Shown: in pieces, positions 1-7,942 of the stretch | Layout of the letters: every line of letters starts with the position of its first letter | Position numbering within the stretch: position 1 is the stretch's first letter | Source: Acidobacteriaceae bacterium | GTDB taxonomy: Bacteria; Acidobacteriota; Terriglobia; Terriglobales; Acidobacteriaceae | DNA: 32,971 nt | Assembly: GCA_030041515.1 (NCBI GenBank) | Contig: JASHNS010000008.1 | Span: forward strand, 1 to 32,971 | Direction: 5' to 3' | The notes under the pieces: model-generated | Told to the model about the DNA's origin: nothing | Database searches by the model: none | What the model saw: only the letters and a program-made list of their open reading frames with translations | Program-made: the position numbers and the translations under genes

Positions 1-73
1 TTGGCCGAGGCCGAACGAGCGGCTGCGCAATTTCCAGACCGCTCGCCCGCGCCGCGCAAAAGCCATATTCGCG

Positions 74-1684
74 ATGCTACACTTCGTGAAATTGCGATAC
101 TCGACCGCGCCCCAGCGCACCCCTTCCGCCGCTCTTCGTCTGGGTCTGCTTCTGGCCCTCGCCGCCCTGGCCGCCGTTCCAGCCGGCGCCGCACTTCCTC
201 ATCATCATCGCGGCCGCAAATCGCTCGCGAAACAAATCCGTGCCATCGTGGCGGATCCTTCGATTTCCCGCGCGCATTTCGGCATTTCTGTGGTCACTGC
301 GGACGGTCAGCCGGTGTATGCGCTCAACGACGGCCAGTATTTTCAGCCCGCATCGAATGCGAAGCTGTTCACCACGGCGGCCACGCTGGCGTTGCTGCCT
401 TCGAACGTGACCTGGACCACGGACGCCGTCACGTCCGGCACTGTGCAGGACGGCACGCTGCGCGGCAATCTGGAGATCCTCGGCGTCGGCGATCCGACCA
501 TGTCCGGGCGGCAGTATCCCTATGCCAGCCACACCGAGCGCCCCAACCCGCCGCTTCAGGCGCTGCAGAGCCTGGCCGATCAGATTGTCGCCGACGGCAT
601 TCACCACATCGACGGCGACATCATTGGCAACGACACCTGGTTTCCGTGGGAGCCCTATCCCGGCGACTGGACCTGGGACGATCTGGAATGGGATTACGGC
701 GCGCCCATCTCTGCGCTCACCGTCAACGACAACATCGTCTTCCTGAATATCGAGCCATCGGCGCCAGGCGCGCCCACCGCTGTCACGTGGAATCCCGATG
801 TCCCCTATTACTCGCTGGAGAATTCTCTGACCGCGGTTCCCGGCGACGGCCCCGCCAGCTACGGAATGGATCGCGCTCCCGGCAGCATGACCATCCGCCT
901 GTACGGCTCCATCAATCAGAACGGGCTGCATGAAAGGCTCGCGATTCAGGATCCTGCCCGGTTCGCGGCCATCGCATTGCGCCAGATGCTGCTGGCGCGT
1001 GGAGTCGAAATTACCGGCAACGCCATGGCCCAGCATCGCGAGGACATTGACACCCGGCACTTCCGCGAGGAAATCGATCAGCCCGTCGTGTTGCATCCGC
1101 TGACCCTCGCCACCATTCGCCAGCCCGAAACCGGCCTGCGCGTGCTTGCCACGCATGTCTCGCCGCCGCTCAACGAGGACGTCACTGTCACGCTGAAGGT
1201 AAGCCAGAACCTGCATGCGGAGCTCTATCTGCGCCTGCTGGGACGGCTCGAGGCCGACGACGGCTCCATCGCGCAGGGGGCGCGCGTGGTGCGCTCATTT
1301 CTTACCGAGGACGTCGGCGTCAATCCCGACGATTTTGTGTTCGTCGACGGCTCCGGCCTGTCTCGAGCCGATCTGATCACCCCCCGCGCCGCCACCACGT
1401 TGCTGGTCTATGCCTCGCATCAGCCGTGGGGACAGCTGTATCGCGATTCGCTCCCCGAGGGCGGCGTGGATGGCACGCTGGCTGATCGCTTCCATGGTCT
1501 CCTGCGCGGCCGCGTCTTCGCCAAGACCGGCACGCTCGGCGAGGCGAGCGCGCTCAGTGGATACCTGATCGCGCGCAGCGGCCGCACGATTGTTTTCTCC
1601 ATCCTGTGCGACCTGCACAATCCCTACGCGCACGCGACCGAGGCCATCGACAAAATTGTGACGGCCATCGCAGAAAATGACTGA
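74..1684 (+). CDS. dacB: D-alanyl-D-alanine carboxypeptidase/endopeptidase, PBP4 family (peptidase S13)
   Basis: This 536-residue periplasmic penicillin-binding protein trims or cleaves peptidoglycan peptide cross-links. A signal sequence spans about residues 20-40 (Leu/Ala-rich core, then an AGAA-type cleavage region). All three active-site motifs of the S13 family are visible: SxxK as SNAK at 94-97 (nucleophile S94, K97), SxN as SQN at 377-379, and KTG at 484-486. The DGSGLSR segment near 425-431 is also typical of DacB. The large insertion between SxxK and SxN is the usual PBP4 architecture, and the length is normal for the family. The ATG at 74 has no convincing Shine-Dalgarno, but it gives a sensible signal peptide. 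The gene is followed within six bases by a G-rich heptad repeat and then by a lipoprotein cytochrome gene on the same strand. The family call is firm; the exact start is less certain. Confidence 0.93.
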   Translation: MLHFVKLRYSTAPQRTPSAALRLGLLLALAALAAVPAGAALPHHHRGRKSLAKQIRAIVADPSISRAHFGISVVTADGQPVYALNDGQYFQPASNAKLFTTAATLALLPSNVTWTTDAVTSGTVQDGTLRGNLEILGVGDPTMSGRQYPYASHTERPNPPLQALQSLADQIVADGIHHIDGDIIGNDTWFPWEPYPGDWTWDDLEWDYGAPISALTVNDNIVFLNIEPSAPGAPTAVTWNPDVPYYSLENSLTAVPGDGPASYGMDRAPGSMTIRLYGSINQNGLHERLAIQDPARFAAIALRQMLLARGVEITGNAMAQHREDIDTRHFREEIDQPVVLHPLTLATIRQPETGLRVLATHVSPPLNEDVTVTLKVSQNLHAELYLRLLGRLEADDGSIAQGARVVRSFLTEDVGVNPDDFVFVDGSGLSRADLITPRAATTLLVYASHQPWGQLYRDSLPEGGVDGTLADRFHGLLRGRVFAKTGTLGEASALSGYLIARSGRTIVFSILCDLHNPYAHATEAIDKIVTAIAEND

Positions 1685-1689
1685 GCCTG

Positions 1690-1717
1690 GGGTATACGGT
1701 ATTCGTTCCGGGGTGAG
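1690..1717 (+). repeat. Heptad tandem repeat just downstream of the dacB stop
   Basis: Four 7-base units start six bases after the dacB TGA. The first two, GGGTATA and CGGTATT, are clear; the next two are degenerate. On the dacB coding strand they match in sequence and orientation the heptads found after the stop codons near 18549, 21012 and 25178. They lie upstream of the preferred start of the next gene at 1746. Repeat status rests on the comparison with the other three sites; this is the most degenerate copy. Confidence 0.5.
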
Positions 1718-1745
1718 CGTTACGAGCGCGAACAGGGAGGGCTTC

Positions 1746-2105
1746 TTGCATTGGAAACAGGTGTTTTCCGTCGCAGTGGTGGCCGGCGCGGCTCTGCTTG
1801 CCGGCTGCAAGCCGTCCTACCCGCCGGCGAAGCCCATCGGCCAGCTTAATCCGCAGGAATCCCGCGGTTATCAGGTCTATCAGCGGGCCTGCGCCAGTTG
1901 CCATTACGCCGATCACTCCGGCGATCTGCACGGGCCGAGCCTGTATGCCATGTACGACAAGAAATATCTGCCCAGCGGCGCGCCCGCGAATGACGCTCGC
2001 GTCTCCGCAGCCATCATGGACGGGCACGGCATCATGCCCGGGTTCGGGAATCAGCTGAGCCAGCAGCAGCTTCAGGACCTGCTGGCGTATCTGCACACGT
2101 TATGA
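1746..2105 (+). CDS. Lipoprotein cytochrome c (single heme, class I type)
   Basis: This is a predicted 119-residue membrane-anchored periplasmic c-type cytochrome, probably a small electron carrier. I chose the TTG at 1746 because GGGAGG lies five bases upstream (1735-1740) and because this start gives a textbook lipoprotein signal: a short basic N-terminus (HWK), a hydrophobic stretch, and the lipobox LLAGC at residues 17-21. An in-frame ATG at 1677 would overlap dacB, add 23 residues and bury the signal. The heme-binding CxxCH appears as CASCH at 49-53, and the likely axial methionine is M97 in a GIMPGF motif. Downstream helices (QQLQDLLAYLHTL) match the C-terminal helix of cytochrome c domains. 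The redox partner cannot be told from the context. Confidence 0.85.
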   Translation: MHWKQVFSVAVVAGAALLAGCKPSYPPAKPIGQLNPQESRGYQVYQRACASCHYADHSGDLHGPSLYAMYDKKYLPSGAPANDARVSAAIMDGHGIMPGFGNQLSQQQLQDLLAYLHTL

Positions 2106-2144
2106 TGCTGAAGTGAACGCACTCCATTCCGCCGTCCTTCGCGC

Positions 2145-2507
2145 ATGAGCCCGGAAAAGCAGCCCGCACCGGGCCCGGATGAGCGAGTCAGGCTTCTGCC
2201 CGGCCTCGCTGCCATCGGCCTGTGGATGTTCTTCCTCTGCCTGATGTGCCTGCTCGGGGTCAGCCTGCACCGGCTCCCACACCTGTTTTTGCTTTTCTCC
2301 GTGGCCTTTGCCTTCGCCGGCCAGGGGTTGATTCGCCTACGTCGCTGGGGATGGGCGCTCACCCTCGCCACCGTCTTTCTCTCGGCGCTGTGGAGCCTCT
2401 GGACGATGATCCACTCCCACCAGATTGACTGGATCGCCATGGTGATCATCAATGCGGTCCTTTTCCTTTACCTGATCCGCCCCGAGGTCGTGACGCGCCT
2501 GCGTTAA
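2145..2507 (+). CDS. Small membrane protein, unknown function
   Basis: This 120-residue protein has a hydrophilic, Pro/Glu-rich N-terminus (about 1-18) followed by three or four hydrophobic segments, near residues 19-41, 45-63, 69-88 and 95-112. Basic residues (RLRRWGW) between the second and third segments suggest a cytoplasmic loop. No family is recognised. The gene lies 39 bases after the cytochrome gene on the same strand, so the two could be co-transcribed. Its last 59 bases overlap the 3' end of the glycosylase gene on the opposite strand. Consistent hydrophobic periodicity supports a real gene, but no catalytic motif is visible. Confidence 0.65.
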   Translation: MSPEKQPAPGPDERVRLLPGLAAIGLWMFFLCLMCLLGVSLHRLPHLFLLFSVAFAFAGQGLIRLRRWGWALTLATVFLSALWSLWTMIHSHQIDWIAMVIINAVLFLYLIRPEVVTRLR

Positions 2508-3279
2508 CGCCTCGCTTCCTCAGATCGAATTCCAGCGCGCACCCCTCACAGCGTGCGACGCGTCCGCAATGCGCCTTGCCCACCTGCACCACCAGGGCGT
2601 GAAACTCGTTGTAGTGCCGCGCCAGCTCTTCCCGGCTCTCGCGCGCGGCGTCCTGCGCGAAGGCCGATTCGGCCACCGCCTGAATCTCAGCGTATTTGGC
2701 TCGTTCGGGCACGAGCCCGTGCCGCACCGTTACTCGACGCAGGTACTCGTCCACCACCATGGCCGGACTATCGAGCGCGTACAGCAGGATCGCGTCCGCC
2801 GTCTCGTCGCCCACCCCCGGCAGCGCTAACAGCTCCTCGCGAACGCGCGCCTGATCCTCTGTAGCCGCCCACCGCAACCGTTTCATATTGCCGCGATAAT
2901 GCGTCTCGAGAAACCCGGCAAACGCTTTCAGCGCCGCCGCCTTGCGCAGCATGAAGCCTGATGGCCGAATCAGTTGCTGCAGGTCTCCTTCATCCACCGC
3001 CCGTAGCCCCGCCGGCGTGAGCAAACCCCGCGCCTCCAGATTTGCAATCGATCGCTCCACGCTCGTCCAGGCCGTGTTTTGCGTCAGATAGGCGCCCACC
3101 ACCACCTCGAAGGCGCTCTTCGCCGGCCACCATTGCTGCGGGCCGAAGCGGTCCACCAGATGTTGATAAAGCTTGCGCAGGCGGCGCGCCGCATTGTGCC
3201 GCTGCGTCTTTTGCCGCGCGCTGGTTTTCTCCTGCGGGCTATTTCGTGACGACGCCATTCCTTCCGATCTTAAAATCAT
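2449..3279 (-). CDS. HhH-GPD DNA glycosylase, endonuclease III-like (MagIII-type)
   Basis: This 276-residue base-excision-repair glycosylase has the helix-hairpin-helix LPGVGDETAD at about 153-162 and the GPD catalytic aspartate D177 (VVDEY). The bifunctional endonuclease III lysine (GVGRKT in E. coli Nth) is replaced by E159, so a lyase activity is not expected. The pattern GVGxETADAILLYA followed by VVDEY resembles the MagIII 3-methyladenine glycosylase branch. The C-terminus has three cysteines (C238, C244, C247) in place of the four-cysteine C-x6-C-x2-C-x5-C iron-sulfur motif, so a normal [4Fe-4S] cluster is doubtful. The first ATG (3279) lacks a Shine-Dalgarno; a second in-frame ATG is at 3258. 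The basic tails at both ends are unusual. Substrate assignment is inference. Confidence 0.82.
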   Translation of the reverse strand: MILRSEGMASSRNSPQEKTSARQKTQRHNAARRLRKLYQHLVDRFGPQQWWPAKSAFEVVVGAYLTQNTAWTSVERSIANLEARGLLTPAGLRAVDEGDLQQLIRPSGFMLRKAAALKAFAGFLETHYRGNMKRLRWAATEDQARVREELLALPGVGDETADAILLYALDSPAMVVDEYLRRVTVRHGLVPERAKYAEIQAVAESAFAQDAARESREELARHYNEFHALVVQVGKAHCGRVARCEGCALEFDLRKRGVNAGASRPRGGSGKGKGPH

Positions 3280-3310
3280 TGCTGGCTGCGAATCGTTTGC
3301 AGGCCCGGCC

Positions 3311-3330
3311 GACTCTTATTCAGCAGAGTC
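3311..3330. promoter_or_regulatory. Short inverted repeat between divergent genes
   Basis: GACTCT (3311-3316) and AGAGTC (3325-3330) form a perfect 6-bp inverted repeat with an 8-base spacer. It lies in the 121-base divergent gap between the glycosylase and the aldo/keto reductase. It could be an operator or chance; no regulator is encoded nearby. Confidence 0.25.
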
Positions 3331-3400
3331 CCTCTTCAGGGCGTGGCCTGCGCGGGTGCGCTGCCATCACCCGTTTCATTCTCTCTTTTGAGGAGCCGTC

Positions 3401-4399
3401 ATGGACTACGTGAATCTCGGCAAAACCGGCCTGAAAGTCTCCCGCATCTGCCTCGGCTGCATGAGCTACGGCGCGCCCATCGGCGATCTCAAGCCCGGCC
3501 GCCAGGCGTGGGCGCTCGACGAGCAGCAGAGCGAGCCCTATTTCCGCCAGGCTCTCGATCTCGGCATCAATTTCTTCGATACGGCCAACGTGTACTCCGG
3601 CGGAGCCAGCGAAGAAGTCCTCGGCCGTTTCCTGAAAAAGGCCGGGGTGCGGCGCGAATCGGTCGTGATCGCGACGAAAGTCAATGGGCTCATGCGCGAT
3701 GAGCCCAACGGCCAGGGACTTTCCCGCAAAGAGATTTTTCACGAACTCGACGAGAGCCTGCGCCGCCTGCAAACGGACTTCGTCGATCTCTATCAAATCC
3801 ATCGCTGGGACTACCAGACGCCGATCGAGGAAACGCTCGAAGCTCTGCACGACGTTGTGAAGGCCGGAAAAGTGCGCTACATCGGCGCATCCTCGATGTA
3901 CTCCTGGCAGTTCGCCAAGGCGCTGTATCTGGCCGATCTGCATGGCTGGACGCGCTTCGTCTCTATGCAGAACCACTACAACCTGATCTATCGCGAAGAA
4001 GAGCGCGAAATGATCCCGCTCTGCCGCGCCGAAGGCATTGGCCTCATTCCATGGAGCCCGCTCGCCCGCGGCCGCCTGGCGCGCCCGTGGCAGAGCGAAC
4101 AAACGAAGCGCGCCGAGACCGACGTCTTCGGCAACCGGATGTACGCGAAAACCGAAGAGGCCGACCATAAGGTCGTCGATCGCCTCGCGGAGTTGACGAA
4201 GCAGCGCAACACTCCACAGGCCACGCTGGCCCTGGCATGGATGCTGGCGAAACCGGGCATCGATTCGCCCATTGTCGGCGCAACGAAGCCGCATCATCTG
4301 AAGGACGCCGTCGCCGCGCTCGATGTGAAGCTCACACCCGACGAGATTGCCCGCCTGGAAGAGCCGTACGTTCCGCACCCGGTGCTCGGCTTTAGCTGA
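3401..4399 (+). CDS. yajO: Aldo/keto reductase, YajO-like
   Basis: This 332-residue NADPH-dependent TIM-barrel oxidoreductase has the classical tetrad D60, Y65, K93 and H134, in the contexts FFDTANVYS, ATKV and QIHRWD. From memory, long stretches (LGKTGLKVSRICLGCMSYG, TPIEETLEALHDVVKAGK, the NHYNLIYREEERE region, and the PHPVLGF C-terminus) closely follow E. coli YajO. YajO has been linked to thiamine/1-deoxyxylulose 5-phosphate metabolism, but its physiological substrate is uncertain. The ATG is well supported by AGGAG at 3391-3395, five bases upstream. The gene stands alone, converging on motB with a 24-base gap. The family is certain; YajO orthology is likely. Confidence 0.88.
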   Translation: MDYVNLGKTGLKVSRICLGCMSYGAPIGDLKPGRQAWALDEQQSEPYFRQALDLGINFFDTANVYSGGASEEVLGRFLKKAGVRRESVVIATKVNGLMRDEPNGQGLSRKEIFHELDESLRRLQTDFVDLYQIHRWDYQTPIEETLEALHDVVKAGKVRYIGASSMYSWQFAKALYLADLHGWTRFVSMQNHYNLIYREEEREMIPLCRAEGIGLIPWSPLARGRLARPWQSEQTKRAETDVFGNRMYAKTEEADHKVVDRLAELTKQRNTPQATLALAWMLAKPGIDSPIVGATKPHHLKDAVAALDVKLTPDEIARLEEPYVPHPVLGFS

Positions 4400-4423
4400 G
4401 GCCTCAGGAAGGCCCAGCCCCGG

Positions 4424-5206
4424 TCAGGGCTGCGTCTTCTTCCCCGGCAAAACGCTGATGCGCGGCAGCACGATAATGTCGACGCGCCGGTTCTCCCCGC
4501 GCCCTTCCGCTGTATCGTTATCGGCCACCGGGTGGTACTGCGCGTACCCCGCTGCCGAGATCCGCCCCGGGGCAAAGCCGTGTTCGACGATCAGGATCTT
4601 CGCCATCTCGGTGGCGCGCGCGGTGGAAAGCTCCCAGTTCGAGGCGAACTGGGCCGTGTGGATCGGCACGTTGTCCGTGTGACCCTCAATGCGCAGATCG
4701 TACGGCTCGGCCTCGAGGGCCGCCGCAATTTTGCCCAGCGTCGCCTGCGACGAGGCGTGCGGCACCGCCGAACCGCTGTCGTAAAAGCCCGCCTCGCGCA
4801 AAGAGATCGTTAACCCATCGCGGCCCAGCCGCAGCGCCACCACGTGCCCGGCCACCTGGTTCGACAAGAGGCCGGTGAGCTTCGTCTGCAGGGCGCGCAG
4901 ATCATGCTGCACCTGGGGCGATGCGGAAAGATCGTCGCCCAGGATCACATTGACCGGCGCCACCGGATCCTGCGAGTCCGCCAGCGCTCCGGAATGCTGC
5001 ATCGACGGAATGGAGGATGGAAACAAACCGAGGACCTGAAAGGCCTGTTCGATCGAGTGCGCAATCTGCGTCTGCTTCTTCTGGTCGGTTTGGGAACTGG
5101 CGTAGAGCACCACAAAAAACGCGAACAGGAGGGTGATGAAGTCGGCGTACGACACCAGCCACCGGTCGCGGTGCGCATGGTCGGCCATCTTCCGCTTCTC
5201 TTTCAT
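4424..5206 (-). CDS. motB: Flagellar motor stator protein MotB
   Basis: This 260-residue stator subunit anchors the motor to peptidoglycan and carries the ion-conducting aspartate. A single membrane helix runs from about 16 to 37 (WLVSYADFITLLFAFFVVLY), with the essential channel Asp at D22. Residues 38-120 form the plug and linker, and an OmpA-like peptidoglycan-binding domain covers about 130-248, with HTDN at 176-179, the SNWELSTARA segment and NRRVDI at 239-244. Its start overlaps the motA stop by four bases, implying translational coupling in flbD-motA-motB. Ion specificity (H+ or Na+) cannot be decided from the sequence by eye. Confidence 0.95.
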   Translation of the reverse strand: MKEKRKMADHAHRDRWLVSYADFITLLFAFFVVLYASSQTDQKKQTQIAHSIEQAFQVLGLFPSSIPSMQHSGALADSQDPVAPVNVILGDDLSASPQVQHDLRALQTKLTGLLSNQVAGHVVALRLGRDGLTISLREAGFYDSGSAVPHASSQATLGKIAAALEAEPYDLRIEGHTDNVPIHTAQFASNWELSTARATEMAKILIVEHGFAPGRISAAGYAQYHPVADNDTAEGRGENRRVDIIVLPRISVLPGKKTQP

Positions 5207-5973
5207 TTGCGTGGTCCCGCTTCCCTGCCGCCGCCTGCCCGAAAGCCTTCCAGCTTCACTTCGATCATCCGCGGATTCATGCCCTCGATGATCGAGACCA
5301 CGCCTTCCAGCGCCATCTCCTTCAGCCGCTGCTCGTCGCGCGCACGGTGCCGCAGCTTGCCCGCGGCCGGGAGGAAGAAGATGTTCGCCGACCCGACCCC
5401 ATAAATCGTCGCCACGAAGGCCACCGCGATCCCGCGCCCCACTTCGGCCATGTGGTCCAGATGCTGCATCACCTGGATCAGCCCAATCACGGCCCCGATG
5501 ATGCCGATGGTTGGAGAGAATCCACCCGCCGACTCGAAAACTGCCGGGATCCGCGACTCGTTTTCCGTCGCGTTTTCCATCTGGACTTCCATGATGCGCC
5601 GCAATTCGGCGGGCTCGGTTCCGTCGACGGCCAGGGTCAGCGCCTGGCGCAGGAAGGGATCCTGGATCTTTTCAAGGTCGGCGTCCAGCGAGATGATCCC
5701 GTGGCGGCGCGCCTTGATCGCAAAGGCCACAATCTGGCGCAGCAGGGCTTCGGCCCCGTCGCCTCGGTGCAGGAAGAGCCGCGCCAGCCGCTGGCCGGCC
5801 GTCGCCACGGTCCTGAATGGAAACTGCAGCATGACCGCGCCCAGCGTGCCGCCGAAGACGATCATCGCCGCGGTGGGCTGCAGCACCTGGCCCAGATGGC
5901 CGCCCTCCAGCAGAAGGCCGGCCAATATGCCGGCCACCGCCAGCAGAATCCCTCCCAGGCTGCCTGCGTCCAT
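5203..5973 (-). CDS. motA: Flagellar motor stator protein MotA
   Basis: This 256-residue proton/sodium channel subunit of the stator forms a complex with MotB. Four membrane helices are visible, at about 4-22, 35-53, 149-168 and 180-200. Between helices 2 and 3 lies a long cytoplasmic domain rich in charged residues, which contacts FliG in the rotor. The GGFSPTIGIIGAVIGLI segment starting near residue 149 carries the conserved proline at the base of helix 3. The MotA/TolQ/ExbB family signature is clear, and the partner motB follows at once (ATGA overlap), which excludes ExbB/TolQ. The gene sits 15 bases after flbD. The length is slightly short of enterobacterial MotA (295) but normal for other phyla. 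Confidence 0.94.
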   Translation of the reverse strand: MDAGSLGGILLAVAGILAGLLLEGGHLGQVLQPTAAMIVFGGTLGAVMLQFPFRTVATAGQRLARLFLHRGDGAEALLRQIVAFAIKARRHGIISLDADLEKIQDPFLRQALTLAVDGTEPAELRRIMEVQMENATENESRIPAVFESAGGFSPTIGIIGAVIGLIQVMQHLDHMAEVGRGIAVAFVATIYGVGSANIFFLPAAGKLRHRARDEQRLKEMALEGVVSIIEGMNPRMIEVKLEGFRAGGGREAGPRK

Positions 5974-5988
5974 GCGTCCCGCCTCGTA

Positions 5989-6285
5989 TCAGTCCCGCGC
6001 TCCGCCTGGATTGCGCGGGTTCCTGCGCTTCTCCTCCGCCGCGTCCGTGCTTTCCGGAACGGCGCGCGCGGCTTCGATGGAGGGCAGCCACACTCCCGCT
6101 GTCGTGCCAAAGACCTGGGCCCGGTATTCCACCGTCCGGCGCACCACTTCGGCGCAGCTCTCCAGCACGACGATCTTTTCGCCGTTCACCAGCGTCAGCA
6201 CGGTGTCCGGCGAGGACTCGGCGTATTTAATCAGGTCGCTGTTGACCACCAGTGGATTGCCGTTCAGCCGTGTGAGCTGGATCAT
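5989..6285 (-). CDS. flbD: FlbD/SwrD family flagellar protein
   Basis: This 98-residue cytoplasmic protein has its N-terminal 60 residues matching the FlbD/SwrD family (MIQLTRLNGNPLVVNSDLI, SSPDTVLTLVNGEKIVV, then a C-terminal helix). In Bacillus the homologue SwrD increases flagellar motor power; its position as first gene before motA-motB fits a stator-related job. It is unrelated to the Caulobacter response regulator also called FlbD. I chose ATG 6285 over upstream in-frame codons because homology begins exactly there and because the predicted sigma-28 promoter lies immediately upstream. GGAGGG sits about 12 bases before the ATG, a long spacing. Residues 65-98 form a charged extension not seen in most family members. 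Confidence 0.88.
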   Translation of the reverse strand: MIQLTRLNGNPLVVNSDLIKYAESSPDTVLTLVNGEKIVVLESCAEVVRRTVEYRAQVFGTTAGVWLPSIEAARAVPESTDAAEEKRRNPRNPGGARD

Positions 6286-6313
6286 GCGTTGGGCCCGCCC
6301 TCCGTCACCGGAG

Positions 6314-6341
6314 TTATCGGCGCAAATCACAAGGCAGTTGA
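6314..6341 (-). promoter_or_regulatory. Sigma-28 (FliA)-type promoter for flbD-motA-motB
   Basis: On the minus strand an exact GCCGATAA -10 element (6321 down to 6314) is preceded, 16 bases upstream, by TCAA (6341-6338), a 3-of-4 match to TAAA. Transcription would start near 6307, leaving a leader of about 20 bases that contains the GGAGGG before flbD. Motility-gene context and the full -10 match support it; the spacer is one base longer than the consensus 15. Confidence 0.6.
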
Positions 6342-6446
6342 AGCGGGCGGGGCTTCTGGCTGTTTTTCGAAACGTGTTCGGCCGCGGGTGCCCGTGGGCT
6401 GCATCGTTTTCCCGCGCACGTTGCCTGCCAAAGCCGCCGCGCACCA

Positions 6447-6473
6447 TAAAGGTGTCAGGGGCTGCGCCGATGA
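6447..6473 (+). promoter_or_regulatory. Sigma-28 (FliA)-type promoter for fliC
   Basis: TAAA (6447-6450), exactly 15 bases, then GCCGATGA (6466-6473). This differs from the consensus TAAA-N15-GCCGATAA by one base. Transcription should start near 6480, giving a leader of about 80 bases before the flagellin ATG at 6563. Confidence 0.72.
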
Positions 6474-6562
6474 AGCCACTGAGTCCAGCGGTTCCCGGGG
6501 GCGGCCGGGCATGCGGTTCGGCGCTCCGTTCAGGAACCCAACATCAGTAAGGAGAAATCGTT

Positions 6563-7819
6563 ATGGCATTGGGAGTCCTGAACAACATTTCGGCGGTCTA
6601 TGCCGAGAACAACCTGAACCAGACGCAGGCGAACCTGCAGACTACGCTCCAGCAGCTTTCGTCCGGTTCGCGCATCAACTCGGGCGCGGATGACGCGGCC
6701 GGTCTGTCCATTGCGGACGGCCTGGCGGCGAACTCGGCTGCTCTTGACCAGTCTTCCAGCAACGCCAGCGCCGGTGTCGGATTCCTGCAGGTGGCCGACG
6801 GCGCGCTGTCGCAGGTAACCAACTTGCTGAACCGGGCTGTCACGCTCGCGACCGAGGCCGGCGGCGGCACGCTGGACAGCGCGCAGCTCTCGGCGGCCAA
6901 TCAGGAGTATCAGGACATCCTGACCCAGATTGGGACCATCGGCAACACGACCGAGTACAACGGCATCGGCATCTTCAACACAGCCGCGCCCTCCACCGCC
7001 GTCACCCTGACCGACGCCGCCAAGACCGTCACCAGCGGAGCCATCACGGCCGGCGACAATCTCAGCGGCTCGATCACGCTGACCGATGCGACGGCGGGCA
7101 AGTCCGGCACCATCGACATGTCGGATTACAGCGGGTTGACGACCGCCTCGACCGAAGCGGCAACGCTGGCCTCCCTGAACACAGCCCTGGCGGCAACGCC
7201 GCTGGCCGGACTGGTCACGGCAACGTACGCCGGCGGCGTCCTCACCTTCACCGATTCCACCAATGACCTCACGCACACGGGCACGCTGGACGAGGCCAGC
7301 GCCACGCCCACCGCCAGCAGCATGGACATCTACACCAGTGATGGAACGTCCACCGGCAGCTTCAACTACGGCGTCAGCGTCGGGATCCTGACCGACTCGA
7401 GCGTGGGCACGTCGGACACCGGCTCGGCAGCGGGAACCGCGATCAGCCTCACAGTGGGCACTTCCACCGGAACCGGCGGCACGACAGCCGGCGCGGGCGT
7501 GGGCACCAGCCTCACCGGAACCCAGCTCGACGACCAGGCAGACGCCGAAGCCGCTCTGCAGACCGTCACCAATGCCATCAGCGCCGTTGCTTACCAGCGC
7601 GGCCAGGTGGGCGCCAACATCAACACCCTGACGGCCGCCTCCAACATCGCCAGTTCCGAAGAGACCAACGTGCAGTCGGCGCAGAACAACATCACGCAGA
7701 CCGACTACGCTTCGGCCACTTCCAACCTGTCCAAGTACGAAATCCTGACCCAGACCGGCATCTCCGCTCTGGCCCAGGCCAACTCCACCGAGCAGATGGT
7801 CACCAAGCTGCTCCAGTAA
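6563..7819 (+). CDS. fliC: Flagellin
   Basis: This 418-residue filament subunit is exported by the flagellar type III system. The conserved D0/D1 N-terminus covers about 1-140, including LQQLSSGSRINSGADDAAGL and a long helical region with NLLNRAVTLATEA. The conserved C-terminus runs from about 330 to 418, with the helix ending STEQMVTKLLQ. The centre (about 140-330) is a Thr/Ser/Gly-rich variable region that forms the surface-exposed domain. AAGGAG lies eight bases before the ATG (6549-6554), a strong ribosome site suited to an abundant protein. A sigma-28-type promoter is upstream and a strong hairpin terminator follows, so it is probably a monocistronic transcript. fliD and fliS follow on the same strand. 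Confidence 0.96.
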   Translation: MALGVLNNISAVYAENNLNQTQANLQTTLQQLSSGSRINSGADDAAGLSIADGLAANSAALDQSSSNASAGVGFLQVADGALSQVTNLLNRAVTLATEAGGGTLDSAQLSAANQEYQDILTQIGTIGNTTEYNGIGIFNTAAPSTAVTLTDAAKTVTSGAITAGDNLSGSITLTDATAGKSGTIDMSDYSGLTTASTEAATLASLNTALAATPLAGLVTATYAGGVLTFTDSTNDLTHTGTLDEASATPTASSMDIYTSDGTSTGSFNYGVSVGILTDSSVGTSDTGSAAGTAISLTVGTSTGTGGTTAGAGVGTSLTGTQLDDQADAEAALQTVTNAISAVAYQRGQVGANINTLTAASNIASSEETNVQSAQNNITQTDYASATSNLSKYEILTQTGISALAQANSTEQMVTKLLQ

Positions 7820-7835
7820 CCTTCCTCCGGGCTGC

Positions 7836-7883
7836 GGGGAGCCTGCGGCGAACACTCGCCAGGCTCTCCGCATCTTTTTCTTA
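7836..7883 (+). terminator. Intrinsic terminator of fliC
   Basis: GGGGAGCCTG (7836-7845) pairs with CAGGCTCTCC (7860-7869) through one G-T wobble, and an inner GCGA/TCGC pair closes an ACAC loop. The T-rich tract CTTTTTCTT follows at 7874-7882. It sits 16 bases after the flagellin stop. Confidence 0.85.
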
Positions 7884-7942
7884 ACTTTCTCTAAGTTCCC
7901 GCCCTTGTTCCCGGCTGCTTTTCTGCTGGCTTCGTATCCGGG

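Noticed and set aside
5989-6447. A 152-residue FlbD starting at 6447
   Set aside because: Homology begins at the internal Met (6285), and the extension would be encoded across the predicted sigma-28 promoter.
5347-6693. 448-codon plus-strand open frame across motA, flbD and the fliC start
   Set aside because: It is antisense to motA and flbD, overlaps the fliC promoter and start, and shows no recognisable fold.
6530-7873. 447-codon minus-strand open frame opposite fliC
   Set aside because: It is the antisense of a repetitive Thr/Ser/Gly-rich gene and gives a Gly/Arg/Val-rich product; it would also cross the fliC terminator.
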